Source: Betaproteobacteria bacterium (GTDB taxonomy: Bacteria; Pseudomonadota; Gammaproteobacteria; Burkholderiales; CANMPU01). Taken from it: 7,493 nt of DNA. Every line of letters starts with the position of its first letter. The stretch's first letter is position 1. The DNA is taken from assembly GCA_947499755.1 (NCBI GenBank), contig CANMPU010000039.1, positions 1-7,493 on the forward strand, in the 5' to 3' direction. The notes beneath the pieces are model-generated. The model made no database searches and had not been told where the DNA came from. It was given only the letters and a program-made list of their open reading frames with translations. Positions 7,378-7,493 of this stretch are shown here, piece by piece. A program made the translations under genes and the position numbers.

Positions 7378-7493
7378 GGAATCCTTACTAAGTACTCACA
7401 ATGATGATTACGAAATTTTAACGACCGCATTACGGCATGTCCACGAAGAAGTAGCGTGAACAATCTTAGCGATAACTAATTTGACTCGCATTT
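7378..7493. other. Non-coding stretch upstream of pcm, no recognisable gene
   Basis: These 116 bases contain only tiny open frames: a 27-codon minus-strand frame (7491-7408) and a 27-codon plus-strand frame (7376-7459). Neither resembles the C-terminus of SurE or any family I recognise. A gene on the minus strand could end at 7478-7476 (TAG), but only five of its codons would be in view. The part next to pcm carries its ribosome binding site. A pcm promoter may lie here, yet I see no clear -35/-10 pair. No terminator-like hairpin with a T-run is apparent. Confidence 0.5.

Noticed and set aside
7432..7442. Possible inverted repeat with CCG and CGG arms upstream of pcm
   Set aside because: Only three paired bases per arm and no T-run; indistinguishable from chance.
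7376..7459. A 27-codon plus-strand frame with a helix-like composition (ending in HVHEEVA)
   Set aside because: Too short, overlaps the pcm start on the other strand and has no ribosome binding site that stands out.

Overview
The window looks like a chromosomal segment of a gammaproteobacterium. The main reason is the gene string pcm-nlpD-rpoS on the minus strand, which is characteristic of that class. The protein sequences also resemble the versions in Pseudomonas-like and other free-living gammaproteobacteria. Base composition is moderate, with no strong AT bias. No genus can be named from the sequence alone. There is no mobile element, CRISPR array, tRNA or rRNA that I can support.

Layout. 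Positions 1-689 (minus strand) hold most of a class II-type histone deacetylase-like hydrolase, cut by the left edge. A 108-bp divergent intergenic region (690-797) separates it from a plus-strand three-gene operon: a MoxR-family AAA+ ATPase (798-1715), a DUF58 protein (1756-2757) and a TgpA-type membrane transglutaminase (2732-4703). The minus-strand group follows tail to tail: rpoS (4700-5632), nlpD (5629-6705) and pcm (6721-7377). They are tightly packed, with a 4-base overlap between nlpD and rpoS and a 15-base gap between pcm and nlpD. The last 116 bases hold no gene I can recognise.

The main observation is that every gene of the MoxR-DUF58-TgpA operon carries one inactivating lesion while all flanking genes read cleanly. 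moxR has an in-frame TAG at 1203-1205, where the family has Glu or Gln. The DUF58 gene has an in-frame TAG at 2269-2271, where the family has Trp. tgpA has a +1 shift between about 4431 and 4469, next to or within a run of seven A, which detaches its C-terminal DUF4129 segment. Apart from these single changes the reading frames are full length and family motifs are kept, including the Walker motifs and the Cys-His-Asp triad. This points to very recent loss of the whole operon, or to recoding or sequence error that must be excluded. TAG also ends rpoS at the expected place, so general reassignment of TAG is unlikely.

How the genes work together: MoxR ATPases, DUF58 proteins and TgpA form a conserved module thought to act at the cell envelope. 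RpoS is the general stress and stationary-phase sigma factor. NlpD is an outer-membrane lipoprotein that activates cell-wall amidases during division. Pcm repairs isoaspartyl damage in ageing proteins.
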